NCBI GenBank assembly: GCA_965183835.1
Contig: CBCYME010000019.1
Location: 1-64,000, forward strand
Source of the DNA: OMPR01 sp965183835
Lineage (GTDB): Bacteria > Pseudomonadota > Alphaproteobacteria > Rhodobacterales > Rhodobacteraceae
Reading direction: 5' to 3'
Length of the DNA stretch: 64,000 bases
The notes under the pieces were generated by a model that saw only the letters and a program-made list of their open reading frames with translations, searched no databases and had not been told where the DNA came from. Every line of letters begins with the position of its first letter. Position 1 is the first letter of the stretch. Shown piece by piece: positions 43,963 to 53,065 of this stretch. The position numbers were made by a program, and so were the translations under genes.

Positions 43963-44640
43963 TTAATCGCCGCTGACAAAGGTACACAATTGCCAGACCC
44001 CATCAGGGGTCTTGTAGAACGCCGCGCGGTGCCCAACCATCGACCACAGAAAATCGCGGTGCATGTATCCTGCGGTCCCATCCGAAAGCAAAACACTTTG
44101 GTACTCCTGTTCGGGGTCAAACGCAGGAACCGTTACAAGTTCGTGGCTTATAGTCTGCAACAACGAACTGTTTCTATCTGCGCCACCGCGCAGGGAAACA
44201 CGGGTGCCGTTAATAAAGTAAGTCTCGAAAGGATCCATAGCTGCAGGCAATTGGATACCCCACTGCGTTGGCATCCAGAATTCACCTTCGTCGTCAAAAT
44301 ATCCTGCGCTCGCAATTGTCTTGGCCAGATCGTTCCAATAGGCTTCGCGCAGCGCATTTGCCTGATCATAATGTGAAGAATTCAATGTTTCAGATGGAAG
44401 AGACAGGTTCTGGCGTAGCTCCGTGGGACCGCCGCTGCCGCCGTGGCTGAGGTAAATATCCGGACATGCCAAAGAGACTAAACGTTCGATATCGCCCGCT
44501 GCTACGGCCTGTTGTAATTCTATACGAAAGCTCACAAGGCTTGGGTCTTGGGCGGCGTCGTCTTGGGGCGGGAATTCCTGACGATCTGCCAAAGCGGGTT
44601 GTGTCAGAGCAATACACATCGCTGCAGCTAGGACTCTCAT
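43963..44640 (-). CDS. exported SH3-like domain protein
   Basis: 225 residues from ATG 44640 with signal peptide MRVLAAAMCIALTQPALA. C-terminal part (about 135-225) is an SH3-like segment: RVSLRGGADRNSSLLQTISHE, SDGTAGYMHRDFLWSM, WQLCTFVSGD. The N-terminal part holds a small acidic helical region with one cysteine (SLACPDIYLS). Its ATG overlaps the stop of the upstream TPR gene by 4 nt. Role unknown; SH3b domains often bind cell wall or metals. Confidence 0.75.
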   Translation of the reverse strand: MRVLAAAMCIALTQPALADRQEFPPQDDAAQDPSLVSFRIELQQAVAAGDIERLVSLACPDIYLSHGGSGGPTELRQNLSLPSETLNSSHYDQANALREAYWNDLAKTIASAGYFDDEGEFWMPTQWGIQLPAAMDPFETYFINGTRVSLRGGADRNSSLLQTISHELVTVPAFDPEQEYQSVLLSDGTAGYMHRDFLWSMVGHRAAFYKTPDGVWQLCTFVSGD

Positions 44641-46301
44641 GCGACCCCACGCATAGCAGCTTGCGCACAGAAACACGATGCAGCTACGGCTTGATCGGCC
44701 CGCGTCAAAGCCAGATCCAAACGTTGTTTAACGTGAACGATTTCAATTTCTTCCTTTCTGGACTTAAGGCAATCAAGCAGGCCCTTAAGGCTCCAAACAT
44801 TGTCCGGGTTTATTGAGGCGCGGCTAAGTTGTCCGCCCAAACCGAGGTCTTCACGATAAACAGATTCAGCTTCAGCGACATGGCCTTGTTCATAGAGCAA
44901 AGCCCCCAAAGCATGGCGTGTGGGCTGCATCCAACCCCAAGGCTCATCGTAAGGTAAAGTATCGTCTAGGGCGACGGACCGACGGAGGTGGGCATAGGCG
45001 ATGTTATAGTTTTCTTTGCGATATTCGATTTCACCACGTAGCATTTCAGTAGCGATTTCAAGTAGATCCAGAACCTTGTTATTGTGAAGCAACCGAGTGG
45101 CTGGAACACGTGTCTTAGCTGTTAGAAAGATTTTCTCTTCAGCTTCGGCTTCGGCAACACGACCCGTGGCGGCAAATGCGATGGCGCGGGCATAGTGCGT
45201 GGTTGCCGTCAAGGTTCGATAGATGTGCTGGTCTTCTGGTGGTTCCAGTGCAATGGCCTCATTCCAGCGTCCAAAGCGGATCAGGATGTGGGGCTTCATC
45301 GCCATGTAAGACTCGAAATAATCCGCCATCGGTGGGCTCTCAATCGCCAGCATCTCTTTGGGCACTGTGTCCCACATCCCTTGCACGGCATCCAAGGCCG
45401 GTTGCATCTGGCCCAAGAACAACGCGCCATAGATGACAAAGTGGTAATCATGCTGGCGATAGCCGGTGTAGATGTTGAACGCGCCTTCGCGTTCGTAATA
45501 TTTCAGGTCTGCTTCGACAGCTTTCTGATTCCAGTGCACTACGTTCTGATAATGACCACATAAGACATCGATATGTGTGGGCATGTGGACCAAGTGCCCC
45601 GCATCGGGCACCAAAGTGCGGAGCACATCCCCTGCCTTGAGCGCCTTTTCTGGGGTCGGCGACATTTCCATGAGATGCACATAAAGATGGAGAAGGCCGG
45701 GATGTGACATCGCGCCTGTCATGTTTGACATCGCGTCTTCTAGAACGTGCTGCGCCTCTAATGTTGCAGCCCCTTCAGCGGGCGCGCCCGAGGCGAGATT
45801 CCACATTTGCCACGGGGTGAGGTTCAGCAGGGATTCAACAAAGATCGTGCGTAAATCCAGGTGATCTGGAACCTCAGCAAAGGCCGCGCGCATCGCAATG
45901 GCGAAATCCTGATCCCAGGGGTGCATGTCATCAACAATATCGCGTTGAGGGTATCTGGCGGGCAGGGCACGGATCAACGCTTGTTCAGCGGCAGTGGTCC
46001 CATCGACATTGGCCAGAGCTTGCTGGCAAGCGTCATACGCTGTCGCCAGAGAGTCCGCCTGCGTCGCCGGGTCTTGCCGTTCCCAAGGCATATTATAGTT
46101 CGGTCCTGCGGCGTAACTGACCCCCCAATGCGCCATTGCACAGTCAGGGTCATGTGTCAGGGCGCGGTTGAAACAAGCAACGGCTTCTTGGTGGTTATAT
46201 CCAAACGTCCAGACAAGGCCGCGATCAAACCACAGTTGCGCATCAGATGAAGAGGTTGTGATGGGGCAACTGTGATGGCCAAGGTCATAATAAGAATCCA
46301 T
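44637..46301 (-). CDS. tetratricopeptide-repeat protein
   Basis: 554 residues, alpha-helical, with TPR motifs at both ends: WTFGYNHQEAVACFNRALTH DP (about 30-51) and LGALLYEQGHVAEAESVYRE DLG (about 483-505). No signal peptide. Homologues in proteobacteria are annotated only as TPR proteins; a sequence of conserved Trp/His in MPWERQDPATQADS and HIDVLCGHYQNVVHW suggests a specific function beyond scaffolding. Coupled to the SH3-domain gene downstream. Confidence 0.85.
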   Translation of the reverse strand: MDSYYDLGHHSCPITTSSSDAQLWFDRGLVWTFGYNHQEAVACFNRALTHDPDCAMAHWGVSYAAGPNYNMPWERQDPATQADSLATAYDACQQALANVDGTTAAEQALIRALPARYPQRDIVDDMHPWDQDFAIAMRAAFAEVPDHLDLRTIFVESLLNLTPWQMWNLASGAPAEGAATLEAQHVLEDAMSNMTGAMSHPGLLHLYVHLMEMSPTPEKALKAGDVLRTLVPDAGHLVHMPTHIDVLCGHYQNVVHWNQKAVEADLKYYEREGAFNIYTGYRQHDYHFVIYGALFLGQMQPALDAVQGMWDTVPKEMLAIESPPMADYFESYMAMKPHILIRFGRWNEAIALEPPEDQHIYRTLTATTHYARAIAFAATGRVAEAEAEEKIFLTAKTRVPATRLLHNNKVLDLLEIATEMLRGEIEYRKENYNIAYAHLRRSVALDDTLPYDEPWGWMQPTRHALGALLYEQGHVAEAESVYREDLGLGGQLSRASINPDNVWSLKGLLDCLKSRKEEIEIVHVKQRLDLALTRADQAVAASCFCAQAAMRGVA

Positions 46302-46344
46302 GAAATCTCTCCCAATTGATCAGGAGCGTAGGTGATTTCACAGG

Positions 46345-47553
46345 TTACGCAAGTTGGCGATCTTCGATTTTGGCCATGCGCAACATGAGTAGGAACCCGA
46401 GAGCTGACATGGTGAGAATGCCAAACGTCAGCGGTAAAAGAGAACCATCAAACAGCAAACCCACAGGCGCAGCAATTGCGGCGGCGAATACTGTTGAAAT
46501 CGCACCAATAACCGAGGCGGCCATGCCAGCGATATGGCCCATTGGCTCCATCGCCATGGCGTTCAGATTACCCAGCGTGGTGCCGGCCATAAAGAACACT
46601 GATGCTTGCCAGCCAACAAATAAACCAAAACTAAGTGTTTCGTTCATCGTTACACCATCCAAAAGCACCATTGCTGCTGACAGTATAATTTGGGCCCCCA
46701 AAGTTAAGGTTACGATGCGCCGCATGCCCAGTTTGACCACAAGGATCGCGTTTAGAACGCTGGCACTGCCTGAAATCAGAGCAACGCCGCCAAACCAGAA
46801 TGGAAAGCTGTCGGCACGGTCAAAGATCTGACCATAGACCTGTTGAACCATGGTAAGCATTGTAAACAGGGCACCAAGGCACAGGGTTTGAACCACAATA
46901 GACAGCCGCACGGTAGGATGACCTAACATCTCAACCATCGCACTCCAGAGGAGTTTCCCTTGGAATGGGCGCCGGTTTTCGCGCGCCAACGGTTCTTCTA
47001 GGCGCAGCGCGACCCAAAGGCTGATGAGGACCCCAAAGACGATAAAAGCGACGAAAACACCGCGCCATCCGGTGAAAATGATGATCCCTTGTGCCAAAGC
47101 CGGGGCGAAGGCTGGGAAAATGGTGAAAATCATCATTGCGATTGACATAATGCGCGCCATCTCGCGTCCAGAATAATAATCTCTTACGATTGCAACACCC
47201 ACGATCCGCGGGGCTGCGGCACCTAACCCCTGTAAAACTCGGGCGGCGAGAACAATCTCGAGAGAGGAACTGATCCAGGCGATAAAGGCACCAAGAATGT
47301 AGATACCGGCGCCGACGAGAACGACAGGCTTACGACCGAACGCATCCGAAAGTGGGCCAGTGAAAAAGGTCCCAATCCCCATGCCAAGCACAAAGGATGT
47401 CAGGATCAACTGGGCTTGGTTCACGTCGCCCGCACTCAGCTCAGCCGCGATTTCTGGCAAGGCAGGCAGCATCGCATCGATTGAGAATGCGATGGTGGCG
47501 AACATCACCGCAATGAGAGAGATGAATTCGGACTTGGAAATTCGGCTGGGCAT
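46345..47553 (-). CDS. Bcr/CflA-type multidrug efflux transporter (MFS)
   Basis: 402 residues from ATG 47553, with AAGGAG 5 nt ahead; about twelve helices. MFS motif A-like loop GPLSDAFGRKPVVLVGAGIY (about 64-83), motif C-like segment, and N-terminal FSIDAMLPALPEIAAEL typical of DHA1 drug:H+ antiporters of the Bcr/CflA branch. The conserved Asp in helix 1 (SIDAML) is the proton-coupling residue of this branch. Monocistronic. Confidence 0.9.
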   Translation of the reverse strand: MPSRISKSEFISLIAVMFATIAFSIDAMLPALPEIAAELSAGDVNQAQLILTSFVLGMGIGTFFTGPLSDAFGRKPVVLVGAGIYILGAFIAWISSSLEIVLAARVLQGLGAAAPRIVGVAIVRDYYSGREMARIMSIAMMIFTIFPAFAPALAQGIIIFTGWRGVFVAFIVFGVLISLWVALRLEEPLARENRRPFQGKLLWSAMVEMLGHPTVRLSIVVQTLCLGALFTMLTMVQQVYGQIFDRADSFPFWFGGVALISGSASVLNAILVVKLGMRRIVTLTLGAQIILSAAMVLLDGVTMNETLSFGLFVGWQASVFFMAGTTLGNLNAMAMEPMGHIAGMAASVIGAISTVFAAAIAAPVGLLFDGSLLPLTFGILTMSALGFLLMLRMAKIEDRQLA

Positions 47554-47631
47554 AGGGGACTCCTTACCCAATCGCGTTATCACGCGCTTTTGACTGGGAC
47601 CAGAGATAGAATTGCACAGACCTCTGTGTTT

Positions 47632-48291
47632 TTATGCAGGAGAAGTCTCAAGTTGGGACAGGATGTCCGCAATTACTTTTTCCCACATTTCAGGGGGTTG
47701 AGCACCCGGAACCGCATGCTGGCTGGCTACGATAAAGGTTGGAACCGAATTTACACCCATTTTGCGGGAATGGGTATCACGATTGCGGATGTCTTCACGA
47801 TCTGCATCAGAGCTGAGCAATTTGCGCACGACCGATGCATCCATACCGATGCTGTCTGCAACATCCGCCAGGACTTCATGATCGCCAATATCACGTGCTT
47901 CTACGAAATAGGCTGTGAACAAGGCATCAACCGCTTGATTTTGCTTCTGTTCAATCCCTGCCCAATGAATAAGGCGGTGCGCGTCCAATGTGTTTGGCGT
48001 GCGCTTCATACCCTCAAAATTGATATTCAAGCCAAGTTTCTCGGCATATTCGACAACTGGCGCATAGGCTTTAACTGCCGCTTCTTTGCCGCCAAACTTA
48101 CCCTCAAGATAGTCACGGCGGTCCATGCCGTCGTCTGGCATGTCGGGGTTCAGCTGAAACGGGTGCCATTCGATGACGAACGGGTGGTGGGGCACATTGG
48201 CCAGCGCCTGTTCCAGATTGGATTTGCCGATGAAACACCAAGGGCAGATCGGATCAGACAGGATATCAAGTTTAACGGTTTGTTCGGTCAT
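47632..48291 (-). CDS. DsbA-family (FrnE-like) thioredoxin-fold oxidoreductase
   Basis: 219 residues, no signal peptide, so cytosolic. Active-site CPWC in DILSDPICPWCFIGK (about 15), inserted helical domain, and the cis-proline region VNSVPTFIVASQHAVPGAQ (about 175). Related to FrnE and 2-hydroxychromene-2-carboxylate isomerase. It follows the acyl-CoA ligase by 5 nt in the same direction, suggesting co-transcription. Confidence 0.92.
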   Translation of the reverse strand: MTEQTVKLDILSDPICPWCFIGKSNLEQALANVPHHPFVIEWHPFQLNPDMPDDGMDRRDYLEGKFGGKEAAVKAYAPVVEYAEKLGLNINFEGMKRTPNTLDAHRLIHWAGIEQKQNQAVDALFTAYFVEARDIGDHEVLADVADSIGMDASVVRKLLSSDADREDIRNRDTHSRKMGVNSVPTFIVASQHAVPGAQPPEMWEKVIADILSQLETSPA

Positions 48292-48296
48292 GAGGT

Positions 48297-49805
48297 TTAG
48301 GCCTTGAAATATGCGGGCAGGGCGCGTCGCAAGAGTTTACCGTTGCCGCCTGCGGGCAGAACGTCCAGATGGATGAAGGCACGGGGCTGTTTATACCGTG
48401 CAAGGTTTTCCTGCACATAGGCATTCAGATCCGCATCGTCCAGTTTCTGTGGGCCGGTATAAAACGCGGCGATGACATAAGTGTCTTCTTTCACTTCGAC
48501 GGCAGCAGCCCCGACCTGTGTGATCCCGGGATGTTTTGACAGGGCGGCCTCTACCTCGATTGGTGAAACCCGATAGCCACCGGCATTCATCATATCGTCA
48601 TCACGGCCAAGGTAGGTGATCTGGCCATCAACCGCCATGGCACCTTGATCCCCAGTTAAAAACCAATCCCCCTGCATCTTTGCGTCGGCTTCAGCGGGGG
48701 CGTTGAGATAGGTCAGCATCAAACCCGGATCTGTACGATGCACGGCAATGGTTCCTTCGCCGCCTTGGGCAACCGGCCCATCTGGACCGAGAATTGCAAT
48801 GCGGCGTCCCACTTGTGGCTGACCCAAAGCCTCGCCACGGGCGGGGTGATCGGGGCTAGAGGAGATGAAGGTGGAAACCTCGGACATGCCATAGGCTTCA
48901 TATAGCCCGGTTCCGGTCACCTCTTGCCAGTGTTCGTGCAAATGACGCGACAGCTTTTCTCCCGCGCACAACCCGTGGCGTAGCATGGGCATGTTCAAGT
49001 TCGCGCCTGTTTGTAGAATTTTGCGAAACACGCCGGGTGCTGCGGCAAAAATTGTCGCGTCATGATCGCGCAACAACGCAGGCACCTGGTCGATGCCCGT
49101 CCCCGCGGCCGGGATTAGAGCGGTTGCTCCGATCGCCCAAGGATCCATCAATCCGGTCCCTAACGTATAGGTCCAATTAAACGCCCCGGCATGACACAGC
49201 CGATCTGCTTCGGTCAGCCCGTACCATCCATCAACCATCATCTGACGGGCCCAGATGGCACGATGAGCGTGCGCCACCGCACGCGGTTTTCCCGAAGTCC
49301 CAGAGGTATAAACCACATAGGCCATACGGTTAGGATCGCCCATGTCATAGGGCGCAGAGGGGAGTTTGCGCATGGCCTCCAGCGCGGTCAGATCAAGCTG
49401 GCGCGGGTGATCGGCGCAGGCGACATCTGGATCGCGCAAGATCACAGCAGGCGCCAATTCATCAATCATCTTCTGGGTTTCAGGCGCTGTGAGTTGCGAT
49501 GATGTTGGTACCGGCACGATACCAGCGGCAATCGCTCCTAAATAGGCTATCGGGAATTCCACGGTGTTTCCCAGTCGCATCAATGCGATCTCACCGGGTT
49601 TTATGTCAGCTTGCAATAACCCGGTCGCAGTTCCACGAATGGCTTTTTCAAGGCGTGCATACGACCAATCATCTGATCCAGCTGCCCCCAGAATTGACAA
49701 GGCAATTTTATCTGGTTGGCGCGCAGCGTGACGCAGGACATGCGCCGCCAAGTTAAAGGGCGACGGGCAAGGATCGGGCGGGCCTTGGTCAAAAATCGAC
49801 AACAT
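48297..49805 (-). CDS. acyl-CoA synthetase / benzoate-CoA-ligase-like adenylating enzyme
   Basis: 502 residues of the ANL superfamily. P-loop VVYTSGTSGKPRAVAHAHRA (about 165-184), A5 region YEAYGMSEVSTF, A8 hinge WFLTGDQGAMAVDGQITYLGRDDD, A10 lysine in LPAGGNGKLLRRAL. Shorter N-terminus and motif spacing resemble aryl- or short/medium-chain acyl ligases (benzoate-CoA ligase type) rather than long-chain forms; the substrate is unknown. Divergent from the XRE-cupin gene, which may repress it. Confidence 0.9.
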   Translation of the reverse strand: MLSIFDQGPPDPCPSPFNLAAHVLRHAARQPDKIALSILGAAGSDDWSYARLEKAIRGTATGLLQADIKPGEIALMRLGNTVEFPIAYLGAIAAGIVPVPTSSQLTAPETQKMIDELAPAVILRDPDVACADHPRQLDLTALEAMRKLPSAPYDMGDPNRMAYVVYTSGTSGKPRAVAHAHRAIWARQMMVDGWYGLTEADRLCHAGAFNWTYTLGTGLMDPWAIGATALIPAAGTGIDQVPALLRDHDATIFAAAPGVFRKILQTGANLNMPMLRHGLCAGEKLSRHLHEHWQEVTGTGLYEAYGMSEVSTFISSSPDHPARGEALGQPQVGRRIAILGPDGPVAQGGEGTIAVHRTDPGLMLTYLNAPAEADAKMQGDWFLTGDQGAMAVDGQITYLGRDDDMMNAGGYRVSPIEVEAALSKHPGITQVGAAAVEVKEDTYVIAAFYTGPQKLDDADLNAYVQENLARYKQPRAFIHLDVLPAGGNGKLLRRALPAYFKA

Positions 49806-49870
49806 ACGCTTTGGCTATCGCGCCCGTGCGTGCGTTGCAAGCTGCCCTGCATCACCTTATAGAGTGCGCC

Positions 49871-50494
49871 ATGACCAACCGTGATCCAAAATCGCTTATT
49901 CGTATTGCCCATGACACCGGTGCTGAAACCGCTGCCGAACCTTTGGATCTGGGCGCGCGTGTGCGAGAGCTGCGCAAAGCCCGCGATTGGACGCTGGAAC
50001 AGGCTGCAACTCAGGCCGGTTTGGCGCGGTCAACGTTGAGCAAAATCGAAAACGGTCAAATGTCGCCCACCTATGATGCGCTTAAAAAGTTAGCTGTGGG
50101 ATTGCAGATTTCGGTGCCGCAACTGTTCACGCAGCCAGAGCGAGACCAGATCAACGGGCGCATGGCGGTCACAAAGTTTGGTGAGGGTGCAGCTCATGCG
50201 ACGGCCACCTATGAACATGAGCTTTTGGCGGACACGCTGACCAAAAAGCAGATGCTACCCTATCGGGCCCGCGTTCGGGCGCGATCAATGGAAGAATTCG
50301 ATGGTTGGGTCCGTCACGACGGCGAGGAGTTCCTGTATGTCCTGACAGGCGTTGTTCAGCTGTTTACTGAATTTTACGAACCGATTGAAATGCGTCGGGG
50401 CGACAGTTGTTATTATGACAGCACCATGGGCCACAATGTCATTTCCGTCAGCGACGAAGATGCTTTGATCCTGTGGGTGACGTCTCTGGCGTGA
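49871..50494 (+). CDS. XRE-family regulator with C-terminal cupin
   Basis: 207 residues from ATG 49871. HTH_3 domain about 28-82 (VRELRKARDWTLEQAATQAG, STLSKIENGQMSPTYDALKK), then a cupin sensor domain about 120-205 (GEEFLYVLTGVVQLFTEFYE, RRGDSCYYDSTMGHNV). This SutR/PuuR type usually senses a small metabolite. The gene lies 65 bp from the divergent acyl-CoA ligase, and a TTG further upstream would overlap that gene's promoter region and was rejected. Confidence 0.88.
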   Translation: MTNRDPKSLIRIAHDTGAETAAEPLDLGARVRELRKARDWTLEQAATQAGLARSTLSKIENGQMSPTYDALKKLAVGLQISVPQLFTQPERDQINGRMAVTKFGEGAAHATATYEHELLADTLTKKQMLPYRARVRARSMEEFDGWVRHDGEEFLYVLTGVVQLFTEFYEPIEMRRGDSCYYDSTMGHNVISVSDEDALILWVTSLA

Positions 50495-50518
50495 CCCGAT
50501 ACAGCGGGCCGTTCTGGC

Positions 50519-50743
50519 CTAGCTGTCAAGTTCGCGGTTGAGCGCTTCAACAAATAGAAAATCGGCAAATTCTTCGCGCGCCTCAGTCAGGGTTAACTGG
50601 TGGGTGTCCGCCAGATAAGCCTCAAAGCGCGTTCGGTCATGTTTCACGAACGACAAAGCCGTATCGTCCAGATGCGGAAACCGATCTTTCACGCGTGGAA
50701 AAGAAGCAGCCCAATCTAGGGTCAGTTCTGTCCAATTCATCAT
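50519..50743 (-). CDS. small hypothetical protein
   Basis: 74 residues from ATG 50743 (MMNWTELTLDWAASFPRVKD), acidic, no signal peptide. AAGGA lies close ahead, with two adjacent ATG codons possible (50743 and 50740). Short helical content; no family recognised. Tail-to-tail with the XRE-cupin gene, no neighbour in the same direction. Confidence 0.55.
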   Translation of the reverse strand: MMNWTELTLDWAASFPRVKDRFPHLDDTALSFVKHDRTRFEAYLADTHQLTLTEAREEFADFLFVEALNRELDS

Positions 50744-50916
50744 TTTGAGCATTCCTTAGTAGGTGTATCGAAACGCTCCCCCCAACTTGCAGCCTAAGAA
50801 TGTAACGGTTGCGTAAGGATCTGGCAAAAGGTCGCACGAATTTTAGGCGTTTTTGAAACGACCTACTCTTCTTTTGCGTGTGAGTGTTCTTGCTTCGTGT
50901 AAAAAAGCGGACAGAG

Positions 50917-52731
50917 CTATTTCTGATACCACCACAGTTCTGGCATGTACTGCGGGCCGTCGCCATAGATCGGGACAACCTCTGGCTGCTTCAATTCTTT
51001 GAGATGGGCAATGCGCCCAACATCAAAGCTCCAAATCGGGATCACATAGCGACCGGCAGTCAGAATTCGATCCAGCGCCCGCGTTGCGGCAACAAAATCT
51101 GTGCGCGTTTCCGAGGCCAACATGGCGTCAATCATCGCATCTGCTGCGGGCGACTCCATGCCCATCAAATTCCGTGTCCCGGGGGTGTTGGCAACTTCGC
51201 TCCCCCAATAGATCCGTTGTTCATTCCCAGGCGAAAGCGAGAGCGCGCGCCGAAAGGGGGTCATCTGAAAATCAAGCTCTGCAACGCGACCTGCATATTG
51301 TGCATTGTCTACTTTGTCGGCGGTCATAGAAATACCCAGCCGTTCCAACGCGCGTGCGTATATTTCGACAACGGTCTGCATGTCGGTGTCACCCTGACGC
51401 AAAAGGACAGAGATTGAGAACGGATCACCTCTATCGTTGCGCAATTGCCCATCTTGAACAGCCCATCCGGCTTGGCCCAGCAATTTGGCCGCTTTGCGCA
51501 GGTTTTTGCGATTGCGCGCAGACCCGTCACTCAGCGGCAGCATGTACCCCTCGAGTGTTCCGGGTAAGAGATCTGAAGCAAAGGGTTCCAACAGAGCCTG
51601 TGTTCGCCCGGTGGCTTCACCGACCTGCAACGCCAAAGGGGATCCGGAAAAGTAGGATGAGATACGAGGTTGGACCCCACCGGTTACGGTGTCGTTGATG
51701 TATTCAAAATTAAACGCAAGCAGCATTGCCTCGCGTACACGCCAATCGTTGAACGGTGCCTGCCTTGTGTTCATGACAAGACCTGTCATCCCCGATGGTT
51801 TTTGATGCGGGATTTCAGTTTTGACGATATCCCCGCGCACAACTGCGGGAAAGCCATACTGACCATTCCATTTGTCTGCATTGAATTCGCGAATCGCCGA
51901 CAGATCGCCTGCTTTGAAGGCTTCGAACAAAACCGTGCCATCCCCAAAAAAGTCGATGCGCATTTCATCAAAGTTTTGCGTGCCGCGGCGAAACGGAATG
52001 TCTTTCCCCCAATAGTCGTCATTTCGGACCAGTGTTACATGGCGTCCCGCTTCGTAATCCTGAATGACATAAGCACCGGTGCCGATCGGAATGTCAGACA
52101 ATGTGCCTTTGTCGAACGCTTTGCCATCCCATTGGTCTTTTTTCAGGATCGGGCGCAGACCAGCAACAAGGGCAAGCTCACGATCTGGTTCGTTAAAGGT
52201 GATCCGAACAGATCGATCTCCGGTTTGTTCAATTGCAGAAATCTTGGTCCACAATCCACGATACCGCAGATGTCCTTTGGTCCCCAACGTTTCGTAGGAC
52301 CAGATGACGTCCTCGATCGTGACGGCGCTCCCGTCCGAGAATCGGGCCTCGGGGCGTAGGGTGAATTCCACCCAAGACCGGTCGGGGGCGGTCTCAATCG
52401 ATTCGGCCAGCAGCCCGTATAGAGAGAAAGGTTCGTCCCACGAACGGCCCATGAGCCCCTCATATCCCCAAAATCGCAGCTGCCAGGGCACTGTCCCTTT
52501 TTGGATAAATGGGTTCAGACTGTCAAAGCCACCGGTGTTGCCAAAGACAATTCGCCCGCCCTTGGACGCATTTGGGTTGGCATAGGGGAGAGACACAAAA
52601 TCAGGTGGCAATGCAGGGTCCCCATACATAGCTATGCCATGAACCGATTCTGCGGTTGCAAATTTTGCGGTTAAAATGACGGCGATTCCCGTCGTCAGCG
52701 CCCGTTTGAGGCGGAAATTATCTGGTCGCAC
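50917..52731 (-). CDS. periplasmic oligopeptide/microcin-type ABC substrate-binding protein
   Basis: 604 residues, SBP family 5, with signal region MRPDNFRLKRALTTGIAVIL...AESVHG. Typical stretches: GRIVFGNTGGFDSLNPFIQK, LLAESIETAPDRSWVEFTLR, FSDGSAVTIEDVIWSYETLG, GTGAYVIQDYEAGRHVTLVR and NFDEMRIDFFGDGTVLFEAF. The last pattern matches YejA-like binding proteins of the yejABEF peptide importer, but no permease or ATPase genes lie in this window, so partners are elsewhere or follow beyond another gene set. Monocistronic. Confidence 0.91.
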   Translation of the reverse strand: MRPDNFRLKRALTTGIAVILTAKFATAESVHGIAMYGDPALPPDFVSLPYANPNASKGGRIVFGNTGGFDSLNPFIQKGTVPWQLRFWGYEGLMGRSWDEPFSLYGLLAESIETAPDRSWVEFTLRPEARFSDGSAVTIEDVIWSYETLGTKGHLRYRGLWTKISAIEQTGDRSVRITFNEPDRELALVAGLRPILKKDQWDGKAFDKGTLSDIPIGTGAYVIQDYEAGRHVTLVRNDDYWGKDIPFRRGTQNFDEMRIDFFGDGTVLFEAFKAGDLSAIREFNADKWNGQYGFPAVVRGDIVKTEIPHQKPSGMTGLVMNTRQAPFNDWRVREAMLLAFNFEYINDTVTGGVQPRISSYFSGSPLALQVGEATGRTQALLEPFASDLLPGTLEGYMLPLSDGSARNRKNLRKAAKLLGQAGWAVQDGQLRNDRGDPFSISVLLRQGDTDMQTVVEIYARALERLGISMTADKVDNAQYAGRVAELDFQMTPFRRALSLSPGNEQRIYWGSEVANTPGTRNLMGMESPAADAMIDAMLASETRTDFVAATRALDRILTAGRYVIPIWSFDVGRIAHLKELKQPEVVPIYGDGPQYMPELWWYQK

Positions 52732-52810
52732 TTTGGCAACAATCCTGCTCTGGCCTTATTTTGTTGCGTTTTAACCTAACGGGGGTTTCACGTCTTTTCA
52801 AACTTTTAGC

Positions 52811-52839
52811 TTGGACGTGAGAGCAAAATTGCTTATAAA
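52811..52839 (+). promoter_or_regulatory. sigma70-type promoter of the candidate sRNA
   Basis: TTGGAC, a 17-nt spacer and TATAAA: five of six and five of six matches to the consensus hexamers, ideal spacing. It points to the short terminator-ended unit just downstream and away from the binding-protein gene on the other strand. Confidence 0.65.
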
Positions 52840-52845
52840 GGTCTT

Positions 52846-52922
52846 ACTGCTCGATAGGTTTCTTGCCTGTATGAAACCTGCCTCAATAACTTTACGCCCG
52901 CTTCGTGCGGGCGTTTTTTTTT
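52846..52922 (+). ncRNA. candidate small regulatory RNA (about 77 nt)
   Basis: A strong promoter (52811-52839) and a strong terminator (52894-52922) bound a segment with no reading frame. A 5' hairpin AGGTTTC / GAAACCT with a 10-nt loop (52856-52879) is followed by a single-stranded CTGCCTCAATAACTTT stretch and the terminator. This promoter-stem-linker-terminator plan is that of Hfq-bound trans-acting sRNAs. It lies alone between the minus-strand binding-protein gene (start 52731) and bdhA (53066). It could instead be the attenuated leader of bdhA, but the terminator ends 143 bp before that gene. No known sRNA family could be named. Confidence 0.6.
52894..52922 (+). terminator. rho-independent terminator of the candidate sRNA
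   Basis: 8-bp stem ACGCCCGC / GCGGGCGT, loop TTCGT, followed by a run of nine T (52914-52922). Confidence 0.85.
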
Positions 52923-53065
52923 GCGTGCATTTTCGCTGGCGCAAGTGGTTTGTCGGCCGCTTTAGGAAACAGGCAGGGTTTCGCCCGTGCGTATTTCCCC
53001 GTTCCCTTTGCAGGTGCAGCATGGCAGGGTGCTGACGATTTCAGATCTGCAGAAGGGGAAGAGCC

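Noticed and set aside
52846..52922. Small peptide gene in the sRNA candidate (ATG near 52872)
   Set aside because: The frame runs through the terminator stem and has no ribosome site, so a coding role is unlikely.
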